Shown: positions 1-5,561, numbered from the stretch's first letter. The stretch: 5,974 nt of DNA from an uncultured Eggerthellaceae bacterium (GCA_934645125.1 CAKUDT010000096.1:1-5974), one strand, 5' to 3'. The notes: a model not told the origin generated them from the sequence alone. Made by a program: numbers and translations.

Positions 1-551
1 GCTCTTCGGAGATTCGCGCGCTGTTCCGCGAGTTGGCGGAAACGGCGCAGCAAGTCGAGGAAATCCTGTCCGACACATCGGCCATTGATGAAGCGGCGCG
101 TGCATGTGTAGATGCTACGAGCGCGTTGTTCATTGGGCGCGGCATGGGCGCGGCGACCAGCTACGAAGGTGCGTTAAAGCTGAAAGAGATCAGCTACCTG
201 CACGCGGAAGCATATGCGGCGGGCGAAATGAAACATGGACCCATCGCGCTTATTTCCGACGGCTTCCCCGTGATTGCCATTGCAACGCGCGGGCCGGTTT
301 ATGACAAAGTGGTCAGCAATTTGCAGGAAGCCCGTGCGCGCGGTGCGAAGATTGTGGTTATTGCCACAGAAGGCGACGAGGACATTAAAGCGCATGCCGA
401 TTACGTGATTTACATCCCGAAAGTGCGTGATTGCTTCGTTCCCATTACGGCCAGCGTTCCGTTGCAGCTGTTCGCGCGCTCCATTGCGTTGTTACGCGGA
501 TGCGACGTTGACCAGCCGCGCAACTTGGCGAAGAGCGTTACGGTGGAGTAG
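1..551 (+). CDS. glmS: Glucosamine-fructose-6-phosphate aminotransferase (isomerizing), C-terminal part
   Basis: This is the 3' end of glmS; the 5' part lies outside the window. The enzyme makes glucosamine-6-phosphate from fructose-6-phosphate and glutamine in the cytoplasm, the first step towards UDP-GlcNAc and peptidoglycan. The reading frame is open from base 3 (codons start TCT TCG GAG ATT), giving 182 residues of a protein usually about 610 long, so this is the second half of the sugar-isomerising SIS tandem. Seen directly: EGALKLKEISY followed by HAEAYAAGE and KHGP, which correspond to the E. coli region holding Lys485, Glu488 and His504, and the C-terminal tail DVDQPRNLAKSVTVE, whose lysine matches catalytic Lys603. 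The tail is essentially identical to the E. coli one, so the stop at 549-551 is the native end and the gene looks intact. Identification is very secure. Confidence 0.97.
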   Translation, partial: SSEIRALFRELAETAQQVEEILSDTSAIDEAARACVDATSALFIGRGMGAATSYEGALKLKEISYLHAEAYAAGEMKHGPIALISDGFPVIAIATRGPVYDKVVSNLQEARARGAKIVVIATEGDEDIKAHADYVIYIPKVRDCFVPITASVPLQLFARSIALLRGCDVDQPRNLAKSVTVE

Positions 552-581
552 GTGGCATGCGGCGGCGCGGTCGTGTAAAAT
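552..581 (+). promoter_or_regulatory. Weak candidate promoter for the DUF6273 gene
   Basis: TAAAAT at 576-581 resembles a -10 box (five of six), with GTGGCA at 552-557 (four of six to TTGACA) 18 bp upstream. It begins immediately after the glmS stop and would give a leader of about 105 nt that contains the hairpin at 607-651. No clear terminator separates glmS from this gene, so read-through from glmS is an alternative. Confidence 0.3.
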
Positions 582-606
582 AGGCACGATTCTTGAACAG
601 GTGCGA

Positions 607-651
607 AAGTCGCGTGCGAAAAAGCAGGTGATGCTTGCTTGCGCGCGGCTT
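607..651 (+). other. Long imperfect stem-loop between glmS and the DUF6273 gene
   Basis: Bases 607-619 pair with 639-651 (13 pairs, three of them G-T), then a 2x2 internal loop (620-621 against 637-638), then AAGCA (622-626) pairs with TGCTT (632-636) around the loop GGTGA. The three G-T positions pair as G-U only in RNA read from the + strand, which suggests a structure of the + strand transcript. No run of T follows, so it is not a standard rho-independent terminator. It also carries two copies of GTGCGAAA (601-608 and 614-621). It could be a leader structure, an RNA processing site or chance in GC-rich DNA. Confidence 0.45.
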
Positions 652-680
652 CGACTGAGTGGTTTCGTGTCTTCCATGAA

Positions 681-686
681 AAGGAG
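681..686 (+). promoter_or_regulatory. Ribosome binding site of the DUF6273 gene
   Basis: AAGGAG lies 8 bases before the ATG at 695. It is a near-perfect Shine-Dalgarno sequence and fixes the start of the protein directly before its first zinc-ribbon cysteines. Confidence 0.85.
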
Positions 687-694
687 CTTCTTGT

Positions 695-1447
695 ATGGCG
701 CTGATTAGTTGCCCTGAATGCGAACATCGGATTTCTTCTTACGCGGTGGCGTGTCCGAACTGCGGGTTTCCGCTTGCGATGCTTGAGCAGCTGAAAAGCG
801 ATCGAGCGGGAATCGCGGGCGCCGCATTGTCGGTTGCGCCTGAGTCTGATACGGCCGCTGCTGCAAAGAAAGCGATTCATACTCCTATGACCAGGAGCTC
901 TTTTGTTACCATGGGCAGCTGGGGCGGCGAAGACATTGAGTGGTTCGCGCTGCATTGCGATGATGAGAAGGCGCTCGTTCTTTCTGTCCACGGCATTGAT
1001 TGCCGTCCGTATAACGAGTTGGACGTGAACGTTGATTGGCAGGGAAGCTCCATTCGCAAGTGGCTGAACAGCGAGTTTTTGCAAGGTGCTTTCACGCCCG
1101 AGGAACGCGCGCGTATTTTGGTAAGCAACGAAGACGGCGTGACCACGAAGGGCCACGAGAATCTTACGGAAACGCTGGCGCGTGAAAAAGTGTTTCTGCT
1201 ATCCGTTAATCAGGCGAATCGTTTCTTCGATAAGCCTGAACAGCGCATTTGCACGTGCACGGATTTCGCGAAGAAGCGCGGCGTGTGGCTGGATGAGGGC
1301 GACGTTTGCCGCTGGTGGCTGCGCACGCCCAGCGAAAACCCCAACCATGCGTGCCTGGTGCTCAGCGATGGCAGCGTGTTTACGTATGGCTGCTTCGTGG
1401 ACAACGACAAGTACGCGATTCGCCCTGCGTTCTGGCTGGCGCGCTAG
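695..1447 (+). CDS. Zinc-ribbon plus DUF6273 domain protein, function unknown
   Basis: A 250-residue soluble protein with no signal peptide or membrane segment. Residues 6-23 form a zinc ribbon: CPEC (Cys6, Cys9) and CPNC (Cys20, Cys23). A low-complexity Ala-rich linker runs to about residue 65. From about 73 to the end the sequence matches my recollection of DUF6273: GSWGGEDIEWFAL, then a LSVHGIDCRPYN segment, SSIRKWLNSEFL at 118-129, a KVFLLS segment at 165-170, CRWWLRTPSE at 205-214, DGSVFTYG at 225-232 and the closing AIRPAFWLAR. The WWLR...IRPAFWL ending recalls C-type-lectin/FGE-like folds, but that is inference. The start is set by a strong ribosome binding site. The gene follows glmS by 143 bp and converges on the toxin gene, with stops 14 bp apart. 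The zinc ribbon suggests a protein or nucleic-acid contact; no biochemical role is known to me. Confidence 0.85.
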   Translation: MALISCPECEHRISSYAVACPNCGFPLAMLEQLKSDRAGIAGAALSVAPESDTAAAAKKAIHTPMTRSSFVTMGSWGGEDIEWFALHCDDEKALVLSVHGIDCRPYNELDVNVDWQGSSIRKWLNSEFLQGAFTPEERARILVSNEDGVTTKGHENLTETLAREKVFLLSVNQANRFFDKPEQRICTCTDFAKKRGVWLDEGDVCRWWLRTPSENPNHACLVLSDGSVFTYGCFVDNDKYAIRPAFWLAR

Positions 1448-1461
1448 GAAGGGCACTGGGT

Positions 1462-1905
1462 TTATAGTTCGACTTTCTCATAGGTGAGCCCCTTTTCTCG
1501 AAGCATTTTGATTGCTTCATCGGGGGTTATTGTTTTTACTTTTGACGAAGCGAAGCCAGTGATGTCTCTTGTGACAAGATAGTTCGCGTCAACATGTGTC
1601 GCGCTGCATGCAATAAGATAGTCTTCGACATCGGGCCAGTTTGATTTCAATGCAGCTAGAAGGTCGTTTGCGCGGCTTCCGCAGGGGTGGAAAAACTCAA
1701 GACATCCTATGAATGCATTGCGTAAAGTTCGCTGATCTGTCATTTTTCGCAACGAATAGAGTGCATCAAGGAATGACTGCACAGGAACCCAAAGCTCAAT
1801 GTCGCCAAAATAGGACGCAACGCAAAGCTCGTCTATAGCCTTGCAGTGAGGCTGCCTTTGTGCTACGTGGTCAATAAGCGCATTGGTGTCAAGCAAGAGC
1901 TTCAT
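1462..1905 (-). CDS. PIN-domain ribonuclease toxin (VapC-like) of a type II toxin-antitoxin pair
   Basis: A 147-residue PIN-fold protein, normal length for a VapC-like toxin. Such toxins are Mg2+-dependent endoribonucleases that cut RNA, often tRNA or rRNA, when the antitoxin is lost. Seen directly: LLLDTN at residues 3-8 with the first catalytic Asp (Asp6), a conserved Ser44/Asp47 region (SFLDALY), PDVEDYLIACSA with Asp92, Glu94 and Asp95, and YLVTRDITGF with Asp114. All the acidic positions expected of an active PIN domain are present, so the toxin looks intact. The ending (ITPDEAIKML) is also typical of the PIN_3-type group. The ATG lies inside the antitoxin gene, 17 bp before the antitoxin's end, in another frame, so the two are probably translationally coupled. 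The cellular target cannot be read from the sequence. Confidence 0.88.
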   Translation of the reverse strand: MKLLLDTNALIDHVAQRQPHCKAIDELCVASYFGDIELWVPVQSFLDALYSLRKMTDQRTLRNAFIGCLEFFHPCGSRANDLLAALKSNWPDVEDYLIACSATHVDANYLVTRDITGFASSKVKTITPDEAIKMLREKGLTYEKVEL

Positions 1906-2194
1906 AGTCCGCCCATTTTCCTTTCTCGAGCTCTTTTTTGTAATCCCAGTTGGAGGGCAGTGTAATCGTTAAGCGCGATGCTGCCATTTTTGTTGCGAGC
2001 TCTTTCTTTTGCTGGACGGTCATTTTTCGCACCGATTTCTGTTTGACGGGGGGTTTGGGTAATTCGCCCGTTGCAAGCAGATAGTTGAAGGCGGCGCGAA
2101 CAAGGTCAGTGGTGCCTATTCCCAATTCCTCGAGACGTTGCGTTCCCTGATCGTAGATTTCATCGGGTATACGTGCTGTTGCCATTCTGCTCAT
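1889..2194 (-). CDS. RelB/DinJ-like ribbon-helix-helix antitoxin, partner of the PIN toxin
   Basis: A 101-residue antitoxin. Residues 5-46 (ATARIPDEIY, then LEELGIGTTDLVRAAF and ATGELP) have the layout of RelB/DinJ ribbon-helix-helix proteins: a short DNA-contacting strand followed by two helices, the second beginning with the LG-TTDLVRAAF pattern. A lysine-rich linker (about 48-70) leads to a C-terminal tail, with SNWDYKKELEKGKW, that would wrap the toxin. An upstream in-frame ATG at 2230 would add 12 residues, but it lies in the operator/promoter and has no ribosome binding site. The ATG at 2194 follows GGGAGG at a 5-base gap, so I use that one. It should dimerise, bind the palindrome upstream and repress its own operon together with the toxin. 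DinJ-like antitoxins are better known with RelE/YafQ toxins; pairing with a PIN toxin is less typical. Confidence 0.82.
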   Translation of the reverse strand: MSRMATARIPDEIYDQGTQRLEELGIGTTDLVRAAFNYLLATGELPKPPVKQKSVRKMTVQQKKELATKMAASRLTITLPSNWDYKKELEKGKWADYEALA

Positions 2195-2199
2195 TACTG

Positions 2200-2208
2200 C
2201 CTCCCTTC
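2200..2208 (-). promoter_or_regulatory. Ribosome binding site of the antitoxin
   Basis: On the - strand GAAGGGAGG precedes the ATG at 2194 with 5 bases between. It decides the start codon in favour of residue M13 of the longest possible reading frame. Confidence 0.85.
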
Positions 2209-2211
2209 TGC

Positions 2212-2226
2212 GTAATACAGTATTAC
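2212..2226. promoter_or_regulatory. 15-bp perfect palindrome, predicted toxin-antitoxin operator
   Basis: GTAATAC-A-GTATTAC: two 7-bp arms in perfect inverted repeat around one central base, 18 bp before the antitoxin start codon. Its arms overlap the predicted -10 box, so a bound antitoxin dimer would block RNA polymerase. Position, symmetry and size all fit a ribbon-helix-helix operator. Confidence 0.75.
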
Positions 2227-2247
2227 ACAAAATAGTTCATAATGCAA
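2219..2247 (-). promoter_or_regulatory. Predicted promoter of the toxin-antitoxin operon
   Basis: On the - strand: -35 TTGCAT (2247-2242), a 17-bp spacer, and -10 AATACT (2224-2219) preceded by TGT, an extended -10 pattern. Transcription would start about 2212, leaving a leader of roughly 18 nt. The boxes are only moderate matches (three and four of six), but spacing, the extended -10 and the overlapping palindrome support the call. Confidence 0.5.
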
Positions 2248-2258
2248 GCACGCTTCCC

Positions 2259-2288
2259 TAAAATCAGACGCGCAAAGAAAGAAGTCTG
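2259..2288 (-). terminator. Weak possible terminator of the GDSL hydrolase gene
   Basis: On the - strand CAGAC (2288-2284) and GTCTG (2269-2265) can pair around a 14-base loop, followed by ATTTTA. The stem has only 5 pairs and the loop is large, so termination would be inefficient. It is the only candidate between the hydrolase stop and the toxin-antitoxin promoter. Confidence 0.2.
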
Positions 2289-2300
2289 TTGATTATAAAA

Positions 2301-3365
2301 CTATAAGTGTGCTTTTCCGCAGGTCAGAATCCAGGAAGTGGGCGTAACGGGGGAGAGGCGGCATCCTTCGCAGGTGGTTTTATCGCAATGACGACGCGAT
2401 GCCGGTGCGCTTGCAAGCGTGGGATACGCAGCGGCGCAGGCAGCGACGCTCGCAGGCTTGCCCTCCATTTGGGCGCAGGTCATGGATGCGATTTGCTTCA
2501 TGCCCAGCGCAGAGGGATGCGTGTTGTCAACGGATTCGTAATCAACGCCAAACGCGCGCACATCGGCAATATGTGCGCCGGCTTCTTGCGCGCATGCACG
2601 GATGGCTTCGTTGTATTCGTCCAGGTCAATGCCGCGAATGCGGTAGATGAACAGCGGGCTTTCGCTAGCAGCTTCAGCTCCTGTATCTTTCGTGCTCCCC
2701 GTAAAAGCGGGTGCGAGCGTCAAGCACCAGATTTGGGCATCGGGCGCTACGGCGTGGATGTTGTCGAGCATGGCCGCGTACGCGCTTTTGAAGCGTTGGA
2801 GCGCATCGTGGTCAACGGTGAGCGCTACGGGTTCTTGTCTGCCCAGGTCGTTGGGATTCGCACTGCGCGAGGCGCTCATGCCCATTACTTGGTTGCGCGC
2901 GCTGCCCCATCCGTAATCATTGATGCCCATAAATACAAGCACGACCTGGGGTTTCTCTCCCTCGATGCCGATAAGACCCTCTGCACGTGCGGCCGAGCAA
3001 CCTGCAGGGAAGCCGAAACCTTCCACGGTGGATCCGGAAAACGACGAGTTGGCAACCAGGTGTCCGCCAAAGTGCTGAATGACTTGGCCCCACCACGTGG
3101 CTCCTTCGCAGTCCACGCCAGGAATGGAGACTTCGCCTTCGTAGTGGCAGCGCCACCTGGGGGGAATGAAGCCGCCCAGCGTGCTCATGGAGTCTCCCAT
3201 AATGGAGAAGCCGGTACCGCGGGGGATAGGGAGGGTAGCAGGCGTTTCTTCGCCTGTTTGCGCTGTTGGGGCAGTTGTAAAAGCAGCATCCTGAACTGCG
3301 GGTTCGTTGCCTGCTGCGGCATTGATGGTGTTGCTTGTTGCGTTCTTCGCGCTTGATGCTGTCAT
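2301..3365 (-). CDS. SGNH/GDSL-family hydrolase
   Basis: Predicted esterase/lipase-type hydrolase of the SGNH fold, 354 residues from the ATG at 3365. Catalytic blocks are visible: IMGDSMS with nucleophile Ser59, NSSFSGST (block II, about 106-113), VFMGIND with Asn149 (block III), and DNTHPS with Asp280 and His283 as the acid-base pair. The set is complete, so activity is expected; the substrate (acyl ester, acetyl sugar or lipid) cannot be told. Residues 1-50 are an Ala/Thr/Pro/Glu-rich low-complexity segment with no hydrophobic signal peptide or membrane helix. The C-terminal 50 residues lie past the catalytic His and include a cysteine cluster (CDKTTCEGC). The start is uncertain: only a weak GAG precedes 3365, and the frame stays open upstream to an ATG at 3620 through very basic sequence and the tandem repeats. 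A TTG at 3494 is another option. The family is secure; the N-terminus is not. Confidence 0.85.
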   Translation of the reverse strand: MTASSAKNATSNTINAAAGNEPAVQDAAFTTAPTAQTGEETPATLPIPRGTGFSIMGDSMSTLGGFIPPRWRCHYEGEVSIPGVDCEGATWWGQVIQHFGGHLVANSSFSGSTVEGFGFPAGCSAARAEGLIGIEGEKPQVVLVFMGINDYGWGSARNQVMGMSASRSANPNDLGRQEPVALTVDHDALQRFKSAYAAMLDNIHAVAPDAQIWCLTLAPAFTGSTKDTGAEAASESPLFIYRIRGIDLDEYNEAIRACAQEAGAHIADVRAFGVDYESVDNTHPSALGMKQIASMTCAQMEGKPASVAACAAAYPTLASAPASRRHCDKTTCEGCRLSPVTPTSWILTCGKAHL

Positions 3366-3635
3366 ATGTTTTTCTCGGTTCCGTGTTTTTTGTTGGCGGT
3401 CGGCAAGCCTGCGCGTTTTTTGCTTGCGGGCTTCTTCTCGTTTCCTTCTGCTGCTTGTTGAGTAGGGACATTTTATCTGACATTGTGCGTTCAATGTTGC
3501 TTCAAGGTAACTATCTTGGCGTCTGCGTCGAAAAAGAAAAGTTACGCGGTTGCGGCAACGCAGTTGTGGCAATGCGTTTGTGGCAACGCTGCTGCGGCAA
3601 AGAAGAGCTCTGGGGCGCAAGAAGGTGTTTTAGAG
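3366..3635 (-). other. Leader/spacer upstream of the GDSL hydrolase gene
   Basis: This 270-bp stretch separates the OPT terminator from the hydrolase start. Nearest the hydrolase it is A/G-rich on the - strand. An in-frame but probably untranslated stretch there would encode a very basic segment (RRKREEARKQK and similar). TAAAAT on the - strand at 3475-3470 could be a -10 box, but I see no matching -35 at 16-18 bp. The four 14-bp repeats at 3550-3603 lie upstream of that point. I see no RNA gene or convincing separate small ORF. Confidence 0.4.
3550..3603. repeat. Four tandem 14-bp repeats with a near-palindromic core
   Basis: Units begin at 3550, 3564, 3578 and 3592, exactly 14 bp apart. 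Their first 12 bases are TTGCGGCAACGC, then TTGTGGCAATGC, then TTGTGGCAACGC, then CTGCGGCAAAGA. The shared core is TTGYGGCAA, and in the first unit GTTGC-G-GCAAC is a perfect 11-bp palindrome. The period is not a multiple of three, so this is not a protein repeat. The position, upstream of the hydrolase gene and beyond the OPT terminator, suggests an operator array or a simple tandem duplication. There are no spacers of the CRISPR kind. Confidence 0.75.
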
Positions 3636-3674
3636 CAAAAGAAAGGGCGCCTGCAGCCCACGTTGCAAGCGCCC
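3636..3674 (-). terminator. Rho-independent terminator of the OPT transporter gene
   Basis: On the - strand, GGGCGC-T-TGCA pairs with TGCA-G-GCGCCC around an 8-base loop: 11 continuous pairs, including one U-G that forms only in - strand RNA. It is followed directly by TTTCTTTT. The 5' arm begins about 80 nt after the transporter stop codon. This is a textbook intrinsic terminator and sets the 3' end of that transcript. Confidence 0.88.
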
Positions 3675-3706
3675 TGGAGTGTTCAAAGCTATGCGGTGAA
3701 GCGGTG

Positions 3707-3728
3707 TGCGCCAAATGTTGACGGCGCA
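3707..3728 (-). other. Stem-loop in the 3' untranslated region of the OPT gene
   Basis: TGCGCC (3707-3712) and GGCGCA (3723-3728) form a perfect 6-bp inverted repeat around a 10-base loop, between the transporter stop and its terminator. GCGG at 3701-3704 can also pair with CCGC at 3737-3740, extending the stem after an asymmetric interior loop. No T-run follows in either direction. It may protect the 3' end of the mRNA; a function is not established. Confidence 0.4.
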
Positions 3729-3755
3729 GCTATGAGCCGCACAGCACGATATATT

Positions 3756-5420
3756 CTACAGCAAGAACAAAGCGAAGATCGCCGAGAGCACGCCTACAAT
3801 GGACTCGCCGCCCAGCAGGCCCGATGCAATAATCAAGCCGGTTTGTTCGGACTGCGCCTTGCGCTTCTCCTGCTCTTCGGCGGAAAGCGAAGCGCGATGC
3901 GATTTCGCGATGGCATCGTAGGCAAGCTTGATGATGCAACCCAGGAATGCCGTGAATGAAAGGTAGAACGGCAGGTAGATGCCCAGGCCGATCATCATGG
4001 ACGGGCCACCCACGCAGTGCAGCACGAAGCCGGCTACAATGCCAACGATGAATGCCGGCAGGCAGGAGATGCCGCCAACCAGGTTCGCAACAACGCTTGC
4101 TTGTGCCGCAACGAATTCTTTGCCGGGGCCGAATGCATCGGTGCCGAAGTTCGATACCAGTGCGTACAGCGCGATTGCAGAGATGAATGCGCCCAGGATG
4201 CCGCCGATTGTCTGACCAATGATCTGGGCTTTCGGGCTTGTGCCAATGATGTGACCGGCTTTGAAGTCGTTCATAACGTCGCCGCCCAGGCCGCAGGCAA
4301 TAGCAATAACGCCCGCCACGAAGAACAGCTGCATTTGGGGCGTGTCGCCGAACGCGGCAACAATAAGCAGCACGATTAGGCCGAAAATCTCCATGGGGTC
4401 AATGCCCGTCTGACCAACTGACTGAGCCGCCATGGCAACGGTAACAAACGAGAACAGCACGATAACAATGCTCGAGAGGGGGCCGATTCCTGCAATCATG
4501 CACAGTGCGAGCGCGATAACAGCTGCAACCAGCGCAATGATGCCAGCCGTGAACTTCTCTTTGTCATTGGCGCTCTGAGCTGCGGATTCTTTTGCAGCTG
4601 CAGCTTTGTTGCTTTTGCTCGTGCGGATAGCGCGGAAGATGATGTCCTTCACCACAACGGCCAGGCCGAAGCCGATCATCAGGCCCATGCCCAGGCAGCT
4701 GTTGATGCTTTGACCTTCAGCAACGCTGAACAGGCCGGCAGCGGAACCGCCTGCCACGATAACGACCTGCGCCAATGCGCCCGAGAACCAAGCGACCATG
4801 GCGGCCGTACCCACCAGGAAGCCAACCGAGAGCATCATGGGGCTCAAGTAAACGCCGAAGATGACGCCGGGGATAGTGATGTTGCCCAGAACCATGGAAG
4901 GAATGGCGCCCAAAACGTCGCGCAGAGCTGCGAAAACACCCGCAAAGCCCATGGCGCCGAACAGCTGCGCGCCCACTTTGCCGCCGCTATTGCCCGCGTA
5001 CAGCGTTTCGGCAGCAGCTTGGCCCATGGGGAATTCAAGCTCTTCTTCCTCGATGAAGCGACGACGCAGCAGGCCGCACGCCACCAGACCCAGCAGCACT
5101 CCTGCAAGCGCGATGAGGACCATCTGCGTCAGCGAGACATCGCCCGCGCCCAGCATCCAAATGCCCGGGATGGTGAAGGCCAAACCGCCGGCAACCATAG
5201 CGCCAGCAGACATGATGGTATGGGTTACGTTTGCCTCGTTCAACGAACGCGATTTCAGTGCGCGCAGGAAGAACAGCGAGATAAGGGCCGCAAAAACAAT
5301 CGGCCAGGGGAGAGCGCCCATTTTCAGAGCGGTGTACAGAGATGCGGCAGTAATCACTACGCAGCCAATGCATCCAATGATGACGCTGCGAAGGGTGAGT
5401 TGCCCTTTGGTGCTTTCCAT
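3756..5420 (-). CDS. OPT (oligopeptide transporter) family membrane transporter
   Basis: A 554-residue polytopic inner-membrane protein of the OPT superfamily, proton-coupled carriers of oligopeptides or, in YSL members, metal chelates. Seen directly: many hydrophobic segments from about residue 11 to the C-terminus, broken by one long hydrophilic loop at about 264-290 (Lys/Ala/Ser-rich). Family signatures are the LEFPMGQAAAETLYAG segment at 128-143, GLGGDVMNDFKAGHIIGTSP at 377-396, GGPSMMIGLGIYLPF at 471-485, and SGLLGGESIVGVL near the end. Length fits bacterial OPT proteins. The frame extends 24 codons further upstream, but MESTKG at 5420 has AAGGA ten bases before it and starts just ahead of the first membrane helix, so I use that. 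It stands alone, transcribed divergently from the CoaX-like gene, and ends at a strong terminator. The substrate is unknown. Confidence 0.93.
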   Translation of the reverse strand: MESTKGQLTLRSVIIGCIGCVVITAASLYTALKMGALPWPIVFAALISLFFLRALKSRSLNEANVTHTIMSAGAMVAGGLAFTIPGIWMLGAGDVSLTQMVLIALAGVLLGLVACGLLRRRFIEEEELEFPMGQAAAETLYAGNSGGKVGAQLFGAMGFAGVFAALRDVLGAIPSMVLGNITIPGVIFGVYLSPMMLSVGFLVGTAAMVAWFSGALAQVVIVAGGSAAGLFSVAEGQSINSCLGMGLMIGFGLAVVVKDIIFRAIRTSKSNKAAAAKESAAQSANDKEKFTAGIIALVAAVIALALCMIAGIGPLSSIVIVLFSFVTVAMAAQSVGQTGIDPMEIFGLIVLLIVAAFGDTPQMQLFFVAGVIAIACGLGGDVMNDFKAGHIIGTSPKAQIIGQTIGGILGAFISAIALYALVSNFGTDAFGPGKEFVAAQASVVANLVGGISCLPAFIVGIVAGFVLHCVGGPSMMIGLGIYLPFYLSFTAFLGCIIKLAYDAIAKSHRASLSAEEQEKRKAQSEQTGLIIASGLLGGESIVGVLSAIFALFLL

Positions 5421-5430
5421 ATTTCTTTTT

Positions 5431-5435
5431 TCCTT
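5431..5435 (-). promoter_or_regulatory. Ribosome binding site of the OPT gene
   Basis: AAGGA on the - strand lies ten bases before the ATG at 5420, within an A-rich leader. It favours this start over the upstream in-frame ATG at 5492, which would fall on the predicted promoter. Confidence 0.65.
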
Positions 5436-5450
5436 CTTTCCGTATATCCG

Positions 5451-5467
5451 CTTCCCCTTTTGGGAAG
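5451..5467 (-). promoter_or_regulatory. Small perfect hairpin in the OPT leader
   Basis: CTTCCC (5451-5456) and GGGAAG (5462-5467) are perfect inverted repeats around a 5-base loop. In the - strand transcript the hairpin would end about 15 nt before the ribosome binding site. It may affect mRNA stability or translation; no riboswitch class is recognised. Confidence 0.35.
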
Positions 5468-5483
5468 TCGGGTTACGCCGCGT

Positions 5484-5512
5484 AGTATACAATAGAAGGA
5501 CACGCTTGGCTG
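5484..5512 (-). promoter_or_regulatory. Candidate promoter of the OPT gene
   Basis: On the - strand TATACT (5489-5484) is a five-of-six -10 box. CAGCCA (5512-5507), only three of six, lies at the 17-bp spacing for a -35. Transcription would start near 5478, giving a leader of about 58 nt that holds the hairpin and ribosome binding site. The -10 is good and the -35 poor, which would suit an activated promoter. Confidence 0.45.
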
Positions 5513-5535
5513 CGTGAATGTTGGATATTTATAGA
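5506..5535 (+). promoter_or_regulatory. Candidate promoter of the CoaX-like gene
   Basis: TTGGCT (5506-5511, four of six) and TATAGA (5530-5535, four of six) are 18 bp apart, with a start near 5542 and a leader of about 20 nt. The -35 box coincides with that predicted for the divergent OPT promoter. TACAAT at 5488-5493 is an alternative + strand -10, without a good -35. Confidence 0.4.
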
Positions 5536-5561
5536 TAGATAACCATCGGACGGTGCTGGTA

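Noticed and set aside
607..651. glmS terminator
   Set aside because: The hairpin is strong but no T-rich run follows in the + direction, so intrinsic termination is unlikely.
410..1156. 248-codon - strand open frame across the glmS end and the DUF6273 gene
   Set aside because: It overlaps two well-supported + strand genes and the gap between them, with no motif or start signal.
1448..1461. Bidirectional terminator between the convergent DUF6273 and toxin genes
   Set aside because: The gap is 14 bp and holds no inverted repeat; the nearby CTCA-TAGG-TGAG inside the toxin end is only 4 pairs.
2307..3356. 349-codon open frame on the + strand, antisense to the GDSL hydrolase
   Set aside because: It mirrors the hydrolase gene, has no ribosome binding site, and its product has no recognisable motif, while the - strand frame carries all SGNH blocks.
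2917..3483. 188-codon - strand open frame starting MSDKMSLLNK upstream of the hydrolase
   Set aside because: It runs in another frame over the hydrolase core, gives an Arg/His-rich product, and has no ribosome binding site.
3550..3603. CRISPR array
   Set aside because: The repeats are only 14 bp, contiguous, without unique spacers, and no cas gene is nearby.
4710..5517. Two long + strand open frames (261 and 218 codons) antisense to the OPT gene
   Set aside because: Their products are rich in Gln, Arg, His or Pro with no domain pattern; the - strand frame has clear membrane segments and OPT signatures.
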